DNA from: Bathyarchaeum sp965602795
Lineage (GTDB): Archaea > Thermoproteota > Bathyarchaeia > Bathyarchaeales > Bathyarchaeaceae
Assembly (NCBI GenBank): GCA_965602795.1
Contig: CBFCZR010000068.1
Span: forward strand, 1 to 9,147
Reading direction: 5' to 3'
DNA: 9,147 nt
Below are positions 1-6,835 of the stretch, one piece after another. Under the pieces are notes generated by a model. It was given only the letters and a program-made list of their open reading frames with translations, ran no database searches and had not been told where the DNA came from. How positions within the stretch are numbered: the stretch's first letter is position 1; each line of letters opens with the position of its first letter. The translations under genes and the position numbers were made by a program.

Positions 1-443
1 AAAACTTCAGGGTCAGGTTTCGGTTTGGCAATATCATCCGCCGTGACTACAACCTCAAAATATCCTTCAATCCTTTTCTCTGGCAGTAGCTTGTCAACAA
101 CTTTTCTGTTGCTCATTGTTGCTAAAGCAATTTTTGTTCTTTCCTGCAGCGTCTCCAAAAGTTCAGTGGCTCCCTCAAGGAGGTTTACAATGTCTGTGAG
201 TTCTGCTTGAATCCGGATTTTTTCTTTAGCGAGCTTTTCCAGTGTCGAAACGTCCAGTCTCATGTGGCATTCTCTGAAGGCTTCTATGATTGTCTTCTTT
301 GTTCCGATGCCTATCCGCCTCTCTATAAACTCGTCACTAACCCTGCAGCCAGCTTCACTCAGGACTTTCTGGAAGGATTTTACTACCGCCTTCTTAGTGT
401 CCGCGAGGGTTCCGTCCCAGTCAAAGATGACCGCTTTAATCAT
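1..443 (-). CDS. HAD-superfamily phosphatase, C-terminus cut by window edge
   Basis: The first 147 codons of a haloacid-dehalogenase-type hydrolase (phosphoglycolate phosphatase/beta-phosphoglucomutase-like branch); the rest lies beyond base 1. Motif I is FDWDGTLADT at residues 7-16, with Asp8 the expected nucleophile and Asp10 the acid/base. A helical cap follows at about 17-90. Motif II is at ALATMSN (106-112) and motif III at KPKP (140-143), supplying the conserved Lys. Only the final acidic motif is missing. The ATG follows AMP phosphorylase by 28 bases, with TTAGGAG upstream as a plausible ribosome site, so the two are probably cotranscribed. HAD substrates cannot be read from motifs. 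In this context phosphoserine, 2-phosphoglycolate (RuBisCO oxygenation product) or a sugar/nucleotide phosphate are candidates. The family call is firm; the substrate is unknown. Confidence 0.9.
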   Translation of the reverse strand, partial: MIKAVIFDWDGTLADTKKAVVKSFQKVLSEAGCRVSDEFIERRIGIGTKKTIIEAFRECHMRLDVSTLEKLAKEKIRIQAELTDIVNLLEGATELLETLQERTKIALATMSNRKVVDKLLPEKRIEGYFEVVVTADDIAKPKPDPEV

Positions 444-471
444 CCTAATTCTACTCCTAACTCCGAGTTGT

Positions 472-2019
472 TTATCTTTCCAGAATGAATGGTTTCTCGT
501 GGGAAATCTTCTTGGTTGGGATGCGGTCAATCAGCATTTTTTCGCCAAACTTCTCAGTTATTCCTATGGGGTCAAGGTTCTCAGCTAACTGAACCGATGA
601 CTCGAGTCTTTGTGTACTTCCAGAAAAGATTGTGTACAGTATTTCTCCTTTTGTAACTTTGTCTCCAAGTTTCTTGTTCAGCAAAACGCCTGCAGACTTA
701 GTTTTAGGTGCCCCTGCAGTTCTGGCTATCTGCGCTATAGCCCTGTTGTTTATCCAATGAATTCTTCCCTTCTCCTCTGCACGAATCTTCACTTTTTCGT
801 TTCCAACCTCTATGTCCTCAGGTTTCACATCAGCGTCGCCGCCTTGAGCAGCAATTATCTCTCTGAACTTTTTCTCGGCTTCACCTGATTCTAGGATATC
901 TTTTGCTTTTTGCGTGCCATCTTTGGCTCCCATCATTTCAAACAGTAAACCTGCTAGACTAGCAGCCTTATTCACCAAGTCTATGGGGCCTTTACCCATC
1001 AGAGTTGAAAGTGCCTCCCTTGCTTCAAGAGCTGGTCCTATGGCATATCCGATGGGCTGTTCACCAAAAGTCACTGCGCACTGAATATTCATGTCCAATC
1101 TTTTGCCTAATTCTATGAACTCTTGGGCTAGAGCTTGGGCTTCTCCGATAGTCTTGATTTTTGCGCCTCTACCCGTAGGTATGTCTATCACCACATAGTC
1201 TGCACCTATAGCCTTCTTTTTACTCATGATTGACGGCAAAAGAAGAGGGTCAATGGAGAGCGGATACTCAACTTGGATGAAAAGGTCGTCCGCCGGAGCG
1301 AGTTCAAGTGCTCCGCCCCAAATGAGACAGGCATTAGCTTTTTTCACAACCGCCCTTATCTCATCGCATGTAAGGTCAACAGGACACAAGACCTCCATTC
1401 TGTCTGCTGTTCCCGCCGGAGATGTTATTGCCCGAGAAGATGTTTTGGGGATCGTGAAGCCTGCGGCTGAAACTATGGGAATCACAAGCAAGGTGGTTTT
1501 GTCTCCCGGCACTCCGCCTATGCTATGTTTGTCCAAGATGGGTTTCTTGTCGAAGTCTAGGGTTTGCCCTGTTTCTATCATCGCTTTCGTTAATGCTTCC
1601 ACTTCGTCCATGCTGGTTCCGCGGATGTAGAGGCTGGTAACAAAAGAGGCTAACTCAATGTCACTCAGGTGCCTTTCTACCACATCCATTACTATCATTT
1701 TGATTTCTGAATCCAGAAGTTTTCTTCCAATAATCTTGTCGCGGATGTATCCGAGAGATTCAGGTCTTTCAGCTGGTCGAACTTGCACCATTTCGCCTTC
1801 TTGGGCTTTCAGTTTTTGTTGAACCTCTTCGTAGATTCCTACTGTTTTTTTAGGAAAGTCTGTGGCTACGTTAGCGATGGCGATTAAATTTTGTTGCTTG
1901 TAGGTAATCTCGACTCTGTCAGAGGAGTGAATTCCCATTAGGCTCGCGTATTCGTCATCCATCACTATTATCTGTTTTCCGCCTGCCCTTATTCCCAGAA
2001 GCTTAACCCTTAATTCCAT
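472..2019 (-). CDS. deoA: AMP phosphorylase (archaeal nucleoside monophosphate phosphorylase)
   Basis: Converts AMP (also CMP/UMP in characterised homologues) plus phosphate to ribose-1,5-bisphosphate and free base, the first step of the archaeal AMP pathway to RuBisCO. The protein is 515 residues, close to the roughly 500 of the Thermococcus enzyme. An N-terminal beta-rich domain at about 1-85 distinguishes it from ordinary thymidine phosphorylase. The phosphorylase core follows, with KHSIGGVPGDKT (164-175), the family signature TSSRAITSPAGTAD (193-206), then WGGALELAPADD and PLSIDP. The C-terminal barrel-sandwich domain ends the protein. I chose the ATG giving MELRVKLLGIRAGG because it aligns with family N-termini; an upstream in-frame TTG (2031) would add four residues. 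It is divergent from the RuBisCO gene and probably leads an operon with the HAD phosphatase. The family call is very secure. Confidence 0.95.
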   Translation of the reverse strand: MELRVKLLGIRAGGKQIIVMDDEYASLMGIHSSDRVEITYKQQNLIAIANVATDFPKKTVGIYEEVQQKLKAQEGEMVQVRPAERPESLGYIRDKIIGRKLLDSEIKMIVMDVVERHLSDIELASFVTSLYIRGTSMDEVEALTKAMIETGQTLDFDKKPILDKHSIGGVPGDKTTLLVIPIVSAAGFTIPKTSSRAITSPAGTADRMEVLCPVDLTCDEIRAVVKKANACLIWGGALELAPADDLFIQVEYPLSIDPLLLPSIMSKKKAIGADYVVIDIPTGRGAKIKTIGEAQALAQEFIELGKRLDMNIQCAVTFGEQPIGYAIGPALEAREALSTLMGKGPIDLVNKAASLAGLLFEMMGAKDGTQKAKDILESGEAEKKFREIIAAQGGDADVKPEDIEVGNEKVKIRAEEKGRIHWINNRAIAQIARTAGAPKTKSAGVLLNKKLGDKVTKGEILYTIFSGSTQRLESSVQLAENLDPIGITEKFGEKMLIDRIPTKKISHEKPFILER

Positions 2020-2031
2020 GTTATTCCACAA

Positions 2032-2101
2032 CAGTTAACCTATAGTATTGTCACAATTATATTATTGGTTGAATCGCACCAAAAACGGTTGTTGATTAAA
2101 A
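2032..2101. promoter_or_regulatory. Divergent promoter region between AMP phosphorylase and RuBisCO
   Basis: An AT-rich gap holding a near-symmetric element, AATTATATTATT at 2055-2066, that reads as a TATA-like box on both strands. Counting about 26 bases downstream puts plus-strand initiation near 2085-2090 (leader of about 12-17 bases) and minus-strand initiation some 15-20 bases before the AMP phosphorylase ATG. Neither gene has a strong Shine-Dalgarno site here, consistent with short leaders. A shared box would couple two steps of one pathway. This is inferred from sequence pattern only. Confidence 0.5.
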
Positions 2102-3322
2102 TTGAAGTATGTAGATTTTGTTAACCAATCTTACAAACCAAAAACAACGGATGTAATCTGCGACTTCTACGTTGAACCGGAAGGCATCAGTTTAAAAGAG
2201 GCGGCTGGAGGAGTTGCTGCCGAGAGTTCTGTGGGAACATGGACAGAACTTACTACAATAAAGCCTTATGTGGAAAAGCTTGCCGCCCGCGTGTTCAGTA
2301 TAGACGGAAACAACATCCGTATAGCTTATCCAGTTGAACTGTTTGAGCAAGGCAACATGCCAAACATCTTGAGCAGCGTGGCTGGAAACGTCTTTGGATT
2401 GAGGGCACTCAAGAATCTGAGACTCAAAGACATCCATTTGCCCCGAGACCTTGTCCGCAGCTTCATGGGTCCCAAGTTTGGTATCGATGGGGTCCGGGAA
2501 CTGTTAGGTGTCAAGGATAGACCCTTAGTTGGGACGATTATCAAGCCGAAGCTGGGATTGAAAACGAAAGATCACGCTAAGGTAGCCTATGACGCTTGGA
2601 CTGGCGGATGTGATGTTGTTAAAGATGACGAGAACCTTAGCAGTCAAAGCTTCAACCCCTTCCAAGACAGGATTGTGGCAACTCTGGAGATGCGAGACCG
2701 CGCTGAAGAGGAAACTGGAGAAAAGAAGGTGTACATGGCTAACATCACCTCGGAAACAGAGGAGATGTTGAAGAGAGCACAGTTTGTCAAAGACCATGGT
2801 GGAAGATACTTGATGATTGACATTCTCACCTGCGGGTTCTCTGCGCTGCAGACAGTACGGGAACAGGATTTTGGTTTGGTGATTCATGCCCACAGAGCCG
2901 GGCATGCAGCATTCACCAAGAATCCTAAGCATGGAGTTTCGATGAAGGTTATCGCAAAAGTTGCCCGAATTATTGGTGTGGACCAGCTTCATGTGGGCAC
3001 AGTTGTTGGGAAAATGTCTGAGACCCAAGAAGAAGTTTCGGAGAACTGTGAGGCACTAAGAACCGACATGTATGGTGTAAATGAGGTGTTTCCTGTTGCA
3101 TCAGGTGGACTCCATCCCGGTCTGGTTCCCGCTTTGATGAAGTTTTTTGGGAAAGATTTTGTGATTCAGGCAGGAGGAGGAATTCATGGGCACTCTGGAG
3201 GAACCGTTTCTGGAGCTAAGGCTATGAGGCAAGCCGTAGATGCCACCCTGCAAGGCGTATCCCTAAAGGATTATGCTAAGAATCACAAAGAATTGCGGGT
3301 AGCTCTGGAAATCTGGAAGTAG
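2102..3322 (+). CDS. rbcL: Form III ribulose-1,5-bisphosphate carboxylase (RuBisCO large subunit)
   Basis: Carboxylates ribulose-1,5-bisphosphate to two 3-phosphoglycerate; form III enzymes act in AMP/nucleotide salvage rather than a Calvin cycle. The active site looks complete (spinach numbering in brackets): Glu41 (60), Thr46-Trp47 (65-66), Asn96 (123), Lys148 (175) and Lys150 (177) in KPKLGL, Lys174 (201, carbamylated) with Asp176 and Glu177 in KDDE, His264-Arg265 (294-295), His297 (327), loop-6 Lys304 (334), Ser334 (379) and Gly358-Gly360. It is thus a true RuBisCO, not a form IV RuBisCO-like protein, and it resembles methanogen-type archaeal sequences. At 406 residues it is shorter than many form III enzymes (about 425-445), mainly because the segment after loop 6 is compact; GKMSETQEEV replaces the usual GK(L/M)EG pattern. 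The start is a TTG giving MKYVDF, with no better upstream codon. Its stop is 10 bases from the convergent cysteine synthase gene. Confidence 0.96.
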   Translation: MKYVDFVNQSYKPKTTDVICDFYVEPEGISLKEAAGGVAAESSVGTWTELTTIKPYVEKLAARVFSIDGNNIRIAYPVELFEQGNMPNILSSVAGNVFGLRALKNLRLKDIHLPRDLVRSFMGPKFGIDGVRELLGVKDRPLVGTIIKPKLGLKTKDHAKVAYDAWTGGCDVVKDDENLSSQSFNPFQDRIVATLEMRDRAEEETGEKKVYMANITSETEEMLKRAQFVKDHGGRYLMIDILTCGFSALQTVREQDFGLVIHAHRAGHAAFTKNPKHGVSMKVIAKVARIIGVDQLHVGTVVGKMSETQEEVSENCEALRTDMYGVNEVFPVASGGLHPGLVPALMKFFGKDFVIQAGGGIHGHSGGTVSGAKAMRQAVDATLQGVSLKDYAKNHKELRVALEIWK

Positions 3323-3332
3323 GTAAGTTGGT

Positions 3333-4301
3333 TTAGGGTGCAAAGGTTTTGGGGACGTGAATCTCTTTTGCTTTCTTGTCTGTGAAGATTCCTAGGCTTG
3401 CGTATCTGTCTTGGCTGTCAGGTAAGACGGTGACAACGTTTTGTCCCTTCTTCATTTTTCTCGCAAGTTGCACAGATGCGTCTACGTTAGCGCCTGAGGA
3501 TATTCCTGCGAACAGTCCCTTTTCTCTTGCCAGTAGTCGGCTCCAGCTCACTGCGTCTTCATCGTTGACGTTTATCACCTCGTCGATAAGAGATTGGTCC
3601 ACGATGCTGGGGATGAATCCGTCCCCGATGCCGTCGATTCTATGATTGCCTGCTTTTCCGCCCGTGAGTTCTTGGGAGCCTGCTGGCTGAGCCGCCACTA
3701 CCTTCACGTTGGGGTTTATTTCCTTCAAGGCTTTAGCCACTCCCATGAGGGTGCCTCCTGTGCCTACTCCGGCCACGAAGGCGTCAACCCATCCGTTCGG
3801 AACTTGTTCAATGATTTCTTTGCCCATTATTATCCTGTGGGCTTCCACGTTGTCGTAGTTGTCGAACTGGGCTGGCATCCACCAACCTGACTGTTTAGCC
3901 AGTTCCTTTGCTTTGTTAACTGCCCCTTTCAGGCCGTCACATTCTGGTGTTGATACGACTGTTGCACCATATGCTCTCATGAAGTTGCGTCTTTCCTCGG
4001 TCATGGTTTCGCACATGACGATTACCACTTTGTATCCTTTGGCTGCTCCTGCCATGCTGAAGGCTATTCCGGTGTTGCCGCTTGTTCCCTCGACGATTGT
4101 GTATCCCTTTTTTAGTTCGCCGCGTTTTTCTGCCTGTTCAATCATGTATTTGGCTATTCTGTCTTTGATGCTTCCGCTGGGGTTAACGTATTCTACTTTT
4201 GCGTAGAGGTTTGCTTTGAATGTGCTGAATATGCCTTCTGGGCTGTTCAGTTGGATAAGTGGCGTGTTTCCCACGAAATCTAAGACGGATTTTGCTGCCA
4301 T
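3333..4301 (-). CDS. Cysteine synthase family protein (O-acetylserine or O-phosphoserine sulfhydrylase)
   Basis: A fold-type II PLP enzyme of 322 residues, the usual size for CysK/CysM. It would replace the acetyl or phosphate group of activated serine with sulfide to make L-cysteine. Visible motifs are VGNTPLI (10-16), the PLP-lysine loop NPSGSIKDR (Lys46), the substrate loop TSGNTG (73-78), the QFDN segment (145-148), the phosphate-binding loop GVGTGGT (178-184), GIGDGFIP, and a C-terminal LPDSQDRYASLG carrying the Ser expected to contact the pyridine nitrogen. There is no CBS-domain extension. O-phosphoserine use is attractive because phosphoserine-forming candidates lie nearby, but the residues separating the two substrates cannot be assigned without alignment. 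It starts with ATG and has a TATA-like AGTTTTAATA upstream. It is convergent with RuBisCO and divergent from the second PLP enzyme. Serine dehydratase-like or cystathionine beta-synthase-like activity is less likely. Confidence 0.9.
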   Translation of the reverse strand: MAAKSVLDFVGNTPLIQLNSPEGIFSTFKANLYAKVEYVNPSGSIKDRIAKYMIEQAEKRGELKKGYTIVEGTSGNTGIAFSMAGAAKGYKVVIVMCETMTEERRNFMRAYGATVVSTPECDGLKGAVNKAKELAKQSGWWMPAQFDNYDNVEAHRIIMGKEIIEQVPNGWVDAFVAGVGTGGTLMGVAKALKEINPNVKVVAAQPAGSQELTGGKAGNHRIDGIGDGFIPSIVDQSLIDEVINVNDEDAVSWSRLLAREKGLFAGISSGANVDASVQLARKMKKGQNVVTVLPDSQDRYASLGIFTDKKAKEIHVPKTFAP

Positions 4302-4339
4302 CGTGTAATCTTTCCCTGAACGGTGACGATTTGTTTGTC

Positions 4340-4349
4340 TATTAAAACT
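4340..4349 (-). promoter_or_regulatory. TATA-like box for the cysteine synthase gene
   Basis: Read on the minus strand, this is AGTTTTAATA, about 39 bases before the ATG. With archaeal spacing the transcript would begin near 4319, leaving a leader of about 18 bases. The gap with the divergent neighbour holds separate T/A-rich elements for the other strand (about 4367-4377 and GGTATATAC at 4388-4396). Pattern match only. Confidence 0.45.
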
Positions 4350-4460
4350 TTCTGTTTTTTGGTTCTAGTTTATTTTTACTAATCTTTGGTATATACTTTA
4401 CCGAAAGTTTCAGATTCAAGTAGTACACAAATTAGTTGCTATATTAGCCCAAATAGAAGC

Positions 4461-5486
4461 GTGAAAAGTTTGGTTAAATCTAGCAGATTGCCTGTTTTAG
4501 AGAGAATGCGCAAACAGAAGATGTGTTTTGCAGGTTTTCCTACTCCTGTGCAGAAAATGGTCCGCCTGTCTAAGGTTCTGGGGGGTCCGAGACTCTTCGT
4601 TAAAAGGGACGACATGACCGACCTAGCGTTTGGAGGCAACAAGGCACGAAAGCTGGAGTTTCTTTTTGCGGATGCCAAAAACAAAGGCGCTGATGTGGTT
4701 ATCTCTGTGGGTGCGGTTCAGTCTAACTGTGCCTGCATGGTTGCCTCTGCTGCCCGGCGCCTCGGAATTAAGCCTGTGTTGGTTCTGGTGGGAAAAGAGC
4801 CTGAAGTATATGATGGGAATCTGCTGCTGGATAGGCTGCTGTCCGCGGAGATTCACTTCATAGAAGAGTATGGTCCACACGTTGAAGATTTCATGAACAG
4901 TTTAGCTGACGAGTTTAGGGCGAAAGGACACGAGCCTTACGTCATCCCTGCTGGCGCCTCAATTCCATCCACTGTCCCCGGATACGCCCTTGCCATGGAG
5001 GAACTGGTTAATCAATTCAAAGAAATCGGAGAAAACTTGGACTATGTTGTCTGCGCCTGCGGAACAGGCGGAACTCAAGCTGGCTTAATTTTGGGAGCCA
5101 AACTGCTTGACATCAAAACAAAGATTCTGGGCGCAAGCGTTTTTGCAAGCAAGGCTGACGCATCCCGAACCATAGTTCAGCTGGTTAATGGCTCAGCAGA
5201 ACTTCTTGACGTTGACCTATCCATTGTTCCAGAAGAAGTGACTGTATTTGACGATTACATCAAGGAGGGCTACGGAGTGCTAAATAAAGAGGTGACTGAA
5301 GCCCTCAAACTGGTGGCTGAAACTGAAGGAATCTTCTTAGACCCCGTCTATACAGGTAAAGCAATGGTGGCGCTCATTGACTTGATAAAGAAAGGCTACT
5401 TCAAAAAAGACGACAACGTAGTGTTCTTCCACACAGGCGGACTCCCAGCAATATTCCTGTACAGAAACGAATTGAGTGAGGCCTGA
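4461..5486 (+). CDS. D-cysteine desulfhydrase / ACC deaminase family PLP enzyme
   Basis: A 341-residue fold-type II PLP enzyme. Characterised relatives release ammonia and keto acid from D-cysteine, ACC or L-cysteate. Motifs seen (numbered from the GTG) are FPTPVQ, VKRDD, GGNKARKLEF with PLP Lys61, GAVQSNCA (85-91), GTGGTQAGL, LDPVYTGKA and HTGGLPAIF near the C-terminus. VYTGK fits the D-cysteine desulfhydrase side better than true ACC deaminase. The usual His (or Gln in ACC deaminase) after QSN is Cys90, so substrate prediction is unsafe. Start choice is uncertain: the frame opens at a TTG (4386, 366 residues), the GTG at 4461 gives a near-normal family N-terminus, and the ATG at 4506 gives 326 residues. 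TATA-like elements near 4367-4396 favour a start downstream of 4386. Family membership is solid; the reaction is unresolved. Confidence 0.85.
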   Translation: MKSLVKSSRLPVLERMRKQKMCFAGFPTPVQKMVRLSKVLGGPRLFVKRDDMTDLAFGGNKARKLEFLFADAKNKGADVVISVGAVQSNCACMVASAARRLGIKPVLVLVGKEPEVYDGNLLLDRLLSAEIHFIEEYGPHVEDFMNSLADEFRAKGHEPYVIPAGASIPSTVPGYALAMEELVNQFKEIGENLDYVVCACGTGGTQAGLILGAKLLDIKTKILGASVFASKADASRTIVQLVNGSAELLDVDLSIVPEEVTVFDDYIKEGYGVLNKEVTEALKLVAETEGIFLDPVYTGKAMVALIDLIKKGYFKKDDNVVFFHTGGLPAIFLYRNELSEA

Positions 5487-5556
5487 AAAACAATTTAGCA
5501 TCCTGCTCATTAAAACTTCAAAAATACTTTCTTCATCTTCTCCAGAGACGCTGAAA

Positions 5557-5567
5557 GGTTTAATATT
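5557..5567 (+). promoter_or_regulatory. TATA-like box for the aminotransferase gene
   Basis: GGTTTAATATT is a good archaeal TATA-box candidate. Initiation about 26 bases downstream, near 5588, would leave either an almost leaderless message for the GTG at 5592 or a leader of about 12 bases for the TTG at 5601. It suggests this gene is transcribed separately from the PLP gene 105 bases upstream. Inferred from pattern only. Confidence 0.5.
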
Positions 5568-5600
5568 CTCTTTTTGTTGTTTTACCCGTAGGTGATAGAG

Positions 5601-6680
5601 TTGAAGTTGTTCACGGTCGGTCCTGTTGCTTGCTACCCCCAAGTTCTGGAAGCGATGGGACAGCAGATGGTTAGTCACCGCAGCGAAGAATACAAGAAGC
5701 TGCATGTTGAAACAGTGGAGATGCTGCAGCGATTTTTGGAGACAGAGAACGAGTTTTTCTTGTTCTCAAGCACAGGCACTGGATTCATGGAAGCTTCTGT
5801 ACGTAATTGCGTTAACAAGAAGCTGCTCTGCTGTATATGCGGAAGCTTCGGTAAACGATTCGCAGAAGTAGCAACCGCAAACGGCAAACAAGTTGAAACC
5901 CTCGAGGTTCCGCTAGGAGAACCCATCCTACCCGATTTGCTGGACCAAAAACTGTCTGAGACCCCAGATGTGGAAGCTGTTTCTATAACCCACAACGAAA
6001 CCAGCATGGGACTCATAAACCCTCTAGAACAACTTGCCGAAGTCGCAAAAAAGCATGGTAAACTAGTGTTGGTTGACGCTGTAAGTTCCATGGGCGGAAC
6101 CGAAATCAAAGTTGACAAGTGGGGCTTGGATGTCTGCTTTTCGAGTTCCCAGAAATGCTTCGGCGTTCCTCCCGGGTTGGGTGTGGGAAGCGTAAGCGAA
6201 GATGCTCTGAAAAAGTCGGAGACTGCCGAGAATAAGGGCTGGTACTTTGACTTCAAGGTGTGGCAAAAATATCAGAAAAAGCATGGGACTCCTATGACTT
6301 CGGTTATTCCCCAGATAGCTGGCTTAAACACGATTCTTAAGATGATAGAGTCCAAAGGAGGAAAGGAATGGTTCTTTAGTTTGTATGCGGAACGGAACCG
6401 CCGGATTCGGGAAGGCATCCAGAAACTGGGGCTAACAATGTTTCCCAAGAGCGGATACGAGAGTCCAACAGTGAACTGCGTGAATGCTTCTGCAGGGATT
6501 GATGGGCTTGATGTTTACGGAAAGATGCGCATGGACGGGTTTGAGCTTGCGAAAGGTTACGGAAGCGTACAAAACGTCACCTTTAGGATAGGAAACATGG
6601 GGTACATCGAATCTGCGGACATAGACTCTATGTTGGGTGCCCTAGGAAAAGTGCTAGTTGACCTTGGATGGAAACGTTAG
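5601..6680 (+). CDS. Class V aminotransferase (serine-pyruvate / alanine-glyoxylate / phosphoserine type)
   Basis: A fold-type I PLP aminotransferase of 359 residues. Relatives transaminate between small amino acids and glyoxylate, pyruvate or phosphohydroxypyruvate; in methanogens a class V enzyme of this kind is a broad-specificity aspartate/phosphoserine aminotransferase. Motifs (numbered from the TTG) are FTVGPV near the N-terminus, HRSEEY, the STGTG phosphate loop, HNETSMG (131-137), DAVSSMGG with Asp159 for the pyridine nitrogen, and SSSQKCFGVPPGL with PLP Lys185. A C-terminal TFRIGNMG holds the carboxylate-binding Arg; the common form is FRIGHMG. GGTGAT at 5591-5596, four bases before the TTG, matches the archaeal Shine-Dalgarno core and supports this start; the in-frame GTG at 5592 would add three residues and overlaps that site. 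The neighbouring PGDH-like gene makes phosphoserine or serine synthesis the likeliest role, by inference. Confidence 0.9.
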   Translation: MKLFTVGPVACYPQVLEAMGQQMVSHRSEEYKKLHVETVEMLQRFLETENEFFLFSSTGTGFMEASVRNCVNKKLLCCICGSFGKRFAEVATANGKQVETLEVPLGEPILPDLLDQKLSETPDVEAVSITHNETSMGLINPLEQLAEVAKKHGKLVLVDAVSSMGGTEIKVDKWGLDVCFSSSQKCFGVPPGLGVGSVSEDALKKSETAENKGWYFDFKVWQKYQKKHGTPMTSVIPQIAGLNTILKMIESKGGKEWFFSLYAERNRRIREGIQKLGLTMFPKSGYESPTVNCVNASAGIDGLDVYGKMRMDGFELAKGYGSVQNVTFRIGNMGYIESADIDSMLGALGKVLVDLGWKR

Positions 6681-6835
6681 AATAAACTTTGAACATGCCA
6701 TAAATGCTTAAATAATGCGTTGTGTTTTTTCCCTGAGCTAAAGGGCTGTTCGGCATGAGCCACAATTCAATCTTCAATCAGTGGGGTTCCCAAGAGCATT
6801 TGCCTAAGAAAAGTAGATGTTAGTGTGTGATCAGA
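6681..6835 (+). promoter_or_regulatory. Long 5' region of the dehydrogenase gene with TATA-like box and inverted repeats
   Basis: A 155-base gap. CTTAAATAA near 6707-6715 is TATA-like, which would put initiation near 6735 and leave an unusually long leader of about 100 bases. The region holds a T6 run (6725-6730, a possible terminator for the upstream gene), an inverted repeat CATGCC (6694-6699) / GGCATG (6752-6757), a small CCCT/AGGG hairpin (6731-6745), and a 22-codon ATG frame (6755-6823) ending just before the dehydrogenase start. GTGATC at 6827-6832 is the likely ribosome site for the ATG at 6836. Confidence 0.4.

Noticed and set aside
207..588. Plus-strand frames near the left edge (207-488, 262-588)
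   Set aside because: They are antisense to the HAD phosphatase, whose DxDGT and KPKP motifs are clear on the minus strand even though it is cut by the window edge.
472..2019. Annotation as thymidine phosphorylase
   Set aside because: The extra N-terminal domain, the TSSRAITSPAGTAD signature and the RuBisCO neighbour match archaeal AMP phosphorylase instead.
2525..3028. A 167-codon open frame on the minus strand inside the RuBisCO gene
   Set aside because: It lies fully opposite a gene with a complete set of RuBisCO active-site motifs, and its translation has no recognisable domain; it is a shadow frame.
2102..3322. RuBisCO-like protein (form IV) that does not fix CO2
   Set aside because: All the catalytic and substrate-binding residues checked, including the carbamylated Lys, KDDE and loop-6 Lys, are present.
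4461..5486. Naming this gene 1-aminocyclopropane-1-carboxylate deaminase
   Set aside because: It has the VYTGK pattern of the desulfhydrase side and lacks the QSNQ of true ACC deaminases; only the broad family is supported.
5675..6256. A 193-codon minus-strand open frame opposite the aminotransferase
   Set aside because: It is antisense to well-conserved PLP motifs, Ser/Thr/Pro-rich in a way typical of antisense frames, and has no recognisable family.
6694..6757. Inverted repeat CATGCC / GGCATG as a riboswitch or structured RNA
   Set aside because: Six base pairs enclosing about 50 bases is weak, and no known riboswitch core was recognised; it is mentioned only as part of the leader region.
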